From JBCDCU01 sp039180865 (GTDB taxonomy: Bacteria > Pseudomonadota > Alphaproteobacteria > Rhizobiales > JACESI01): a stretch of 8,769 nucleotides of DNA. The notes under the pieces were generated by a model, which was given only the letters and a program-made list of their open reading frames with translations, ran no database searches and was not told the origin of the DNA. The stretch lies in contig JBCDCZ010000191.1 in NCBI GenBank assembly GCA_039180865.1, forward strand, positions 1 through 8,769. The letters run 5' to 3'. The position numbers and the translations under genes were made by a program. Positions within the stretch are counted from its first letter, which is position 1. Every line of letters begins with the position of its first letter. Below are positions 5,673 to 8,769 of this stretch, piece after piece.

Positions 5673-8033
5673 ATGGCCGATGGCGGCTCGAAGGATGATG
5701 ACTTCGCGAAAAGCAAAGACCCGGGCTCTGCCGGGCCGAGTGGTCTTACCGCCTTCCTCGACCTTTTAGAAGAACCGGCGCTGCGCCAACCGGATGAAAA
5801 GGCGACGGGACTTTCGGAAGACGGTCTCCCTTTTGACGAACAGCCGCCCGAGCATTCACCGGTAATAGGAGACATTGTCCCGGTCTTGGTTCCGGTGCCG
5901 GCCGACGGTCCCTATTCCTACCGGGTTTCCGATGGTCAGCAGGTCCGTCCCGGCCAAGTCGTCAAAGTACCGCTTGGCCCACGTCACGTTATCGGCATCG
6001 TCTGGGACTTCGATCAGGCGGAGAGTGTTGAGGCGAAGAAGCTCAGACCTATCGCCGAGGTCTTCGACGTTCCGCCGATTTCGAACGACATCAGACGTTT
6101 TGTGGATTGGGTCGCGCGTTACACGCTAACCCCCCCGGGCCTGGTTGCCCGAATGGTGGCGCGCGTCCCGACAGCACTTGAACCTGAAAAGCCGATCAAA
6201 GGTGTCCGGTTTACAGGCGTTCTTCCGGAACGGGAGACCGCCGCACGGGGAAAGGTTATCGATCTTGGCAAAGACGGCATGGCGTGGTCGAAATCGGGCC
6301 TCGCCGCAGCCGCTGGTGTTACACCGTCCGTCATTGATGGTCTTGTAAAAGTCGGAACCTTCGAGAGCGTGCTCCTGCCGCCGAAGCCGGTTGCCGACCG
6401 GCTCGATCCCGAACACGGTCGCAATTCACTTTCGCAGGCGCAAAAAAGTGCGGCAGATCATCTTGTGAAGGCGATGGATCGATCCCGGTTGACAGTCACT
6501 TTGATCGATGGGGTTACGGGTTCCGGTAAAACCGAGGTTTACTTTGAGGCGATCGCCCGCGCCGTAAAGAAGAATAAACAAGTCCTTCTGCTTGTTCCCG
6601 AGATTTCGCTTACGGCAGCATTTCTCGACCGCTTTGCCGAACGCTTTGGCGGTCGCCCGACCGAATGGCATTCGGATCTGACGCCGAAGCAACGAGAACG
6701 CGTCTGGCGGGCGGTTGCAACCGGCGAAGCCCGCGTTGTGGTTGGCGCAAGATCCGCCCTCTTCCTTCCCTTCCAAAGCCTCGGCCTCATCATAGTCGAT
6801 GAGGAGCACGATATGGCTTACAAGCAGGAAGACCGAGCCATCTACAATGCACGCGACATGGCGGTTGTCCGCGGACATCTTGGAAAATTCCCGGTCATGC
6901 TCGCATCGGCGACCCCTTCGCTTGAGACTTACGTCAACGCGCGCGCCGGGCGGTATGACCGCGTCACGCTTCCGGCAAGGGTGGGAGCTGCGAGCCTTCC
7001 GGAGATCACAGCACTCGATATGCGCAGCGAAGGCCCGGATCCGGGTCGATGGATCGCGCCAGCTCTGACGGGTGCGATCAAGGAAGCTTTGGAGGCCGGC
7101 AGTCAGGCTCTCCTCTTTCTCAACCGGCGCGGTTATGCCCCGCTCACTCTTTGCCGCACCTGTGGCTATCGCTTCCAGTGCCCCGATTGCTCCACCTGGC
7201 TCGTCGAGCACCGCTTCCGCAACACGCTGGAATGCCACCATTGCGGTCATACCCAACGCAAGCCGGACACCTGTCCGGCCTGTGGTAGCGAGGAAAGCCT
7301 CGTCGCCTGTGGTCCGGGCGTAGAGCGTATTCACGAAGAAGTCGCCGACCTGTTTCCGGACCATCGGTCCATCGTTTTGTCATCTGATATGTTTTCAACC
7401 GCGAAACGGCTCAAACTGGAACTTGCCGCAATTGCGCGCGGCGAAGCGGACATCATCATCGGAACGCAACTGGTGGCGAAAGGGCACAATTTCCCGAAGC
7501 TGGCGCTGGTCGGCGTGGTTGATGCCGATCTTGGCCTCGCACATGGCGATATGCGCGCGGCCGAGCGAACATTTCAGCTTCTTCTCCAGGTAACCGGCCG
7601 GGCTGGTAGGGCTGGTGGGCGCTCGACAGCAATTCTTCAGACTTACGCCCCGGACCATGCCGTTATGCAAGCAATTCTCGCAGGGGATAGGGATCGCTTT
7701 TATGAGGCGGAAGCCGCTGAACGCAAGAAGTCAGGCCTGCCACCTTACGGCAGGCTCGTCTCATTCATTGTTTCAGCCAACGATAAGGCAGCGGCTATGC
7801 GTTACGGCCACCATCTACGCCAATCCGCACCAAGGGATCCGCGTATTATGGTACTCGGACCGGCTGAAGCACCTCTAGCGACCGTGAGGGGGCGTCATCG
7901 CGTGCGTCTGCTTATTCAAGCCCCAAAGGAACTTGATGTTCAGGGTTATATTCGCGGCTGGCTTAACGGCGCGGATCAACCGCGCGGTGGGGTGCAATTG
8001 CAGATTGACGTTGACCCGCAAAGTTTCTGGTGA
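5673..8033 (+). CDS. priA: Primosomal protein N' (replication restart helicase PriA)
   Basis: PriA recognises stalled or collapsed replication forks, unwinds DNA in the 3' to 5' direction and loads the primosome. The protein has 786 residues, against 732 in E. coli. An acidic, low-complexity tail of about 65 residues comes first, then the 3'-DNA-end-binding domain (about 66-165, VPVPADGPYSYRV at 73-85), and a winged-helix region. The helicase core follows, with Walker A GVTGSGKT (280-287, K286), DEEH (376-379), SATPSLE (412-418), and late motifs GTQLVAKGHNFP (597-608) and QVTGRAGRAGG (639-649). The zinc-binding insert has eight cysteines: C494, C497, C503, C506, C521, C524, C534 and C537. All key residues look intact. 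No other ATG, GTG or TTG lies in frame between the stop at 5613-5615 and residue 72, so ATG 5673 is the only conventional start. Confidence 0.97.
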   Translation: MADGGSKDDDFAKSKDPGSAGPSGLTAFLDLLEEPALRQPDEKATGLSEDGLPFDEQPPEHSPVIGDIVPVLVPVPADGPYSYRVSDGQQVRPGQVVKVPLGPRHVIGIVWDFDQAESVEAKKLRPIAEVFDVPPISNDIRRFVDWVARYTLTPPGLVARMVARVPTALEPEKPIKGVRFTGVLPERETAARGKVIDLGKDGMAWSKSGLAAAAGVTPSVIDGLVKVGTFESVLLPPKPVADRLDPEHGRNSLSQAQKSAADHLVKAMDRSRLTVTLIDGVTGSGKTEVYFEAIARAVKKNKQVLLLVPEISLTAAFLDRFAERFGGRPTEWHSDLTPKQRERVWRAVATGEARVVVGARSALFLPFQSLGLIIVDEEHDMAYKQEDRAIYNARDMAVVRGHLGKFPVMLASATPSLETYVNARAGRYDRVTLPARVGAASLPEITALDMRSEGPDPGRWIAPALTGAIKEALEAGSQALLFLNRRGYAPLTLCRTCGYRFQCPDCSTWLVEHRFRNTLECHHCGHTQRKPDTCPACGSEESLVACGPGVERIHEEVADLFPDHRSIVLSSDMFSTAKRLKLELAAIARGEADIIIGTQLVAKGHNFPKLALVGVVDADLGLAHGDMRAAERTFQLLLQVTGRAGRAGGRSTAILQTYAPDHAVMQAILAGDRDRFYEAEAAERKKSGLPPYGRLVSFIVSANDKAAAMRYGHHLRQSAPRDPRIMVLGPAEAPLATVRGRHRVRLLIQAPKELDVQGYIRGWLNGADQPRGGVQLQIDVDPQSFW

Positions 8034-8041
8034 TCTCAGAT

Positions 8042-8059
8042 AGGCGCGCTAACGCGCCT
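8042..8059. terminator. GC-rich hairpin at the priA/arylesterase convergent junction
   Basis: AGGCGCG (8042-8048) and CGCGCCT (8053-8059) form a perfect 7-bp stem with a CTAA loop, and the arylesterase stop codon (8049-8051, minus strand) is inside that loop. Neither strand has a T run after it, so this is not a classical intrinsic terminator. It may still pause or protect both converging transcripts. Confidence 0.4.
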
Positions 8060-8705
8060 GCACTTGTTCAATCAGAGCCTCCACCTTCGGAAGGATCCCT
8101 TTAACAATCACCTCGACACCCTCTTTTGTCGGATGGATCCCATCGGGTTGATTGAGGCCGCCGTTCCCTGCAACCCCTTCGAGAAAGAAAGGATAGATCA
8201 GACTGCCATACTTTTTCGCAAGATCGGGATAAATGCGATTGAACGCGGCGCCATAGGATTCACCAAGATTGGGCGCTGCACGCATCCCCGCAATCAGGAC
8301 CGGAAGGCCGCGCCCGTTAAGACGCTCCATCATCGCGTCAAGATTGCCAGCGGCAACTTCGGGCGCGAGACCGCGCAGCATATCATTCGCACCAAGTTCC
8401 AGAATAACCGCATCAGCATCAGGACCAACGGACCAGTCCAACCGCGCGAGGCCGCCACTTGTCGTATCACCCGATACCCCCGCATTGACGATTTCAACCT
8501 TATGTCCGCGTTCGTCGAGGATGGCTTGGAGCTGTGGAACAAACCCTTCGTTCCGCTCAAGGCCGAACCCGGCAATCAGGCTGTCGCCAAAGGCGACGAT
8601 TTTGAGAGGTTCCTGCGCCGCAACGGGCGAAAGCCCGAGCGCCATTAACAAAATTATCGGTCTCAACAGGTGAAATAGCACGGTTCCTAACCCATATTCA
8701 GCCAC
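8049..8705 (-). CDS. Exported SGNH/GDSL arylesterase (TesA-type lysophospholipase/thioesterase)
   Basis: The 218-residue ester hydrolase belongs to the family of E. coli TesA, which cleaves aryl esters, acyl thioesters and lysophospholipids in the periplasm. A signal peptide is visible: a hydrophobic stretch, PIILLMALGLSPVAA (16-30), ending in V-A-A before Gln31. SGNH blocks follow in order: IVAFGDSL (36-43, nucleophile Ser42), NAGVSGDTTSGG (74-85), LGANDM (104-109, oxyanion Asn107) and DGIHP (188-192, Asp188 and His191). All catalytic residues are present. The start is uncertain. GTG 8705 gives the longest form but has only a distant G-rich run upstream. GTG 8681, with AGGA just before it, gives a more typical 22-residue signal peptide. 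The gene converges on priA with a 15-bp gap and is divergent from the partial gene at the window edge. Confidence 0.9.
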   Translation of the reverse strand: MAEYGLGTVLFHLLRPIILLMALGLSPVAAQEPLKIVAFGDSLIAGFGLERNEGFVPQLQAILDERGHKVEIVNAGVSGDTTSGGLARLDWSVGPDADAVILELGANDMLRGLAPEVAAGNLDAMMERLNGRGLPVLIAGMRAAPNLGESYGAAFNRIYPDLAKKYGSLIYPFFLEGVAGNGGLNQPDGIHPTKEGVEVIVKGILPKVEALIEQVQAR

Positions 8706-8727
8706 ACGAAGCGGAAAGCCCCCGCGC

Positions 8728-8736
8728 TAATATAGT
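8728..8736. promoter_or_regulatory. AT-rich core of a short divergent promoter region
   Basis: The 45-bp gap between the arylesterase start (8705) and the start at 8751 must serve both genes, unless one promoter lies inside a neighbour. Its only AT-rich core is TAATATAGT (8728-8736). TATAGT on the plus strand and TATATT (8734-8729) on the minus strand could each act as a -10 box. No good -35 partner is visible for either. Confidence 0.25.
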
Positions 8737-8750
8737 CGGCTTTGAGGAAA

Positions 8751-8769
8751 ATGAACGTGCAGGATGACG
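8751..8769 (+). CDS. Start of a gene cut by the window edge, possibly an ABC-transporter ATPase
   Basis: Only six codons are present: ATG AAC GTG CAG GAT GAC. TTGAGG (8742-8747) lies 3 nt before the ATG and 9 nt before the in-frame GTG at 8757, so the GTG may be the better start. The six residues cannot identify the product. The suggestion of an ABC-transporter ATP-binding protein of the YbbA type comes only from known gene order, since tesA-type genes are commonly divergent from ybbA. Confidence 0.45.

Noticed and set aside
6426..7364. A 312-codon open frame on the minus strand inside priA
   Set aside because: It lies wholly opposite the conserved helicase core of PriA, has no recognisable motifs and an unusual, cysteine- and arginine-rich composition. 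It is best explained as a shadow of biased codon use in priA.
8064..8648. A 194-codon open frame on the plus strand opposite the arylesterase gene
   Set aside because: The minus-strand reading has an intact signal peptide and all SGNH catalytic blocks. The plus-strand product shows no family features.

Overview
The window looks like ordinary core chromosome from an alphaproteobacterium, most likely in the Hyphomicrobiales (Rhizobiales). Four things point there: a SAM-II riboswitch in front of metZ, a class found mainly in Alphaproteobacteria; the transaldolase-family gene beside priA; moderate GC content; and PriA and arylesterase sequences of alphaproteobacterial character. The genus cannot be fixed from this sequence. 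No mobile element, CRISPR array, tRNA, rRNA or phage gene is visible, and coding density is very high. The longest non-coding stretch is 212 bp.

Layout. (1) 14-111: SAM-II riboswitch and intrinsic terminator, leading into metZ (128-1381, +), the sulfhydrylase of methionine synthesis. (2) 1400-3577 (-): a transmembrane chemoreceptor, convergent with metZ. (3) 3790-4386 (+): an isochorismatase-family cysteine hydrolase, divergent from the chemoreceptor. (4) 4395-5537 (-): a two-gene unit, tal (transaldolase) followed by a YbaK-type tRNA-editing deacylase. (5) 5673-8033 (+): priA, the replication-restart helicase, divergent from tal. (6) 8049-8705 (-): an exported TesA-type GDSL arylesterase, convergent with priA. 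(7) 8751 to the window edge (+): the first codons of another gene, probably the ABC-transporter ATPase usually found divergent from tesA.

The genes do not form one pathway. They are independent housekeeping and sensory units arranged as alternating divergent and convergent pairs. The best signal is in the metZ leader. The 3' strand of the riboswitch (58-67) can pair either inside the SAM-binding pseudoknot or, over 9 of 10 positions, with the loop and 3' arm of the terminator (91-100). That gives a simple attenuation model: SAM bound, transcription stops; SAM absent, metZ is read. The three convergent junctions are only 18, 8 and 15 bp long, and each carries an inverted repeat lying across a stop codon. 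I found no convincing undescribed system; most of the window is conventional.
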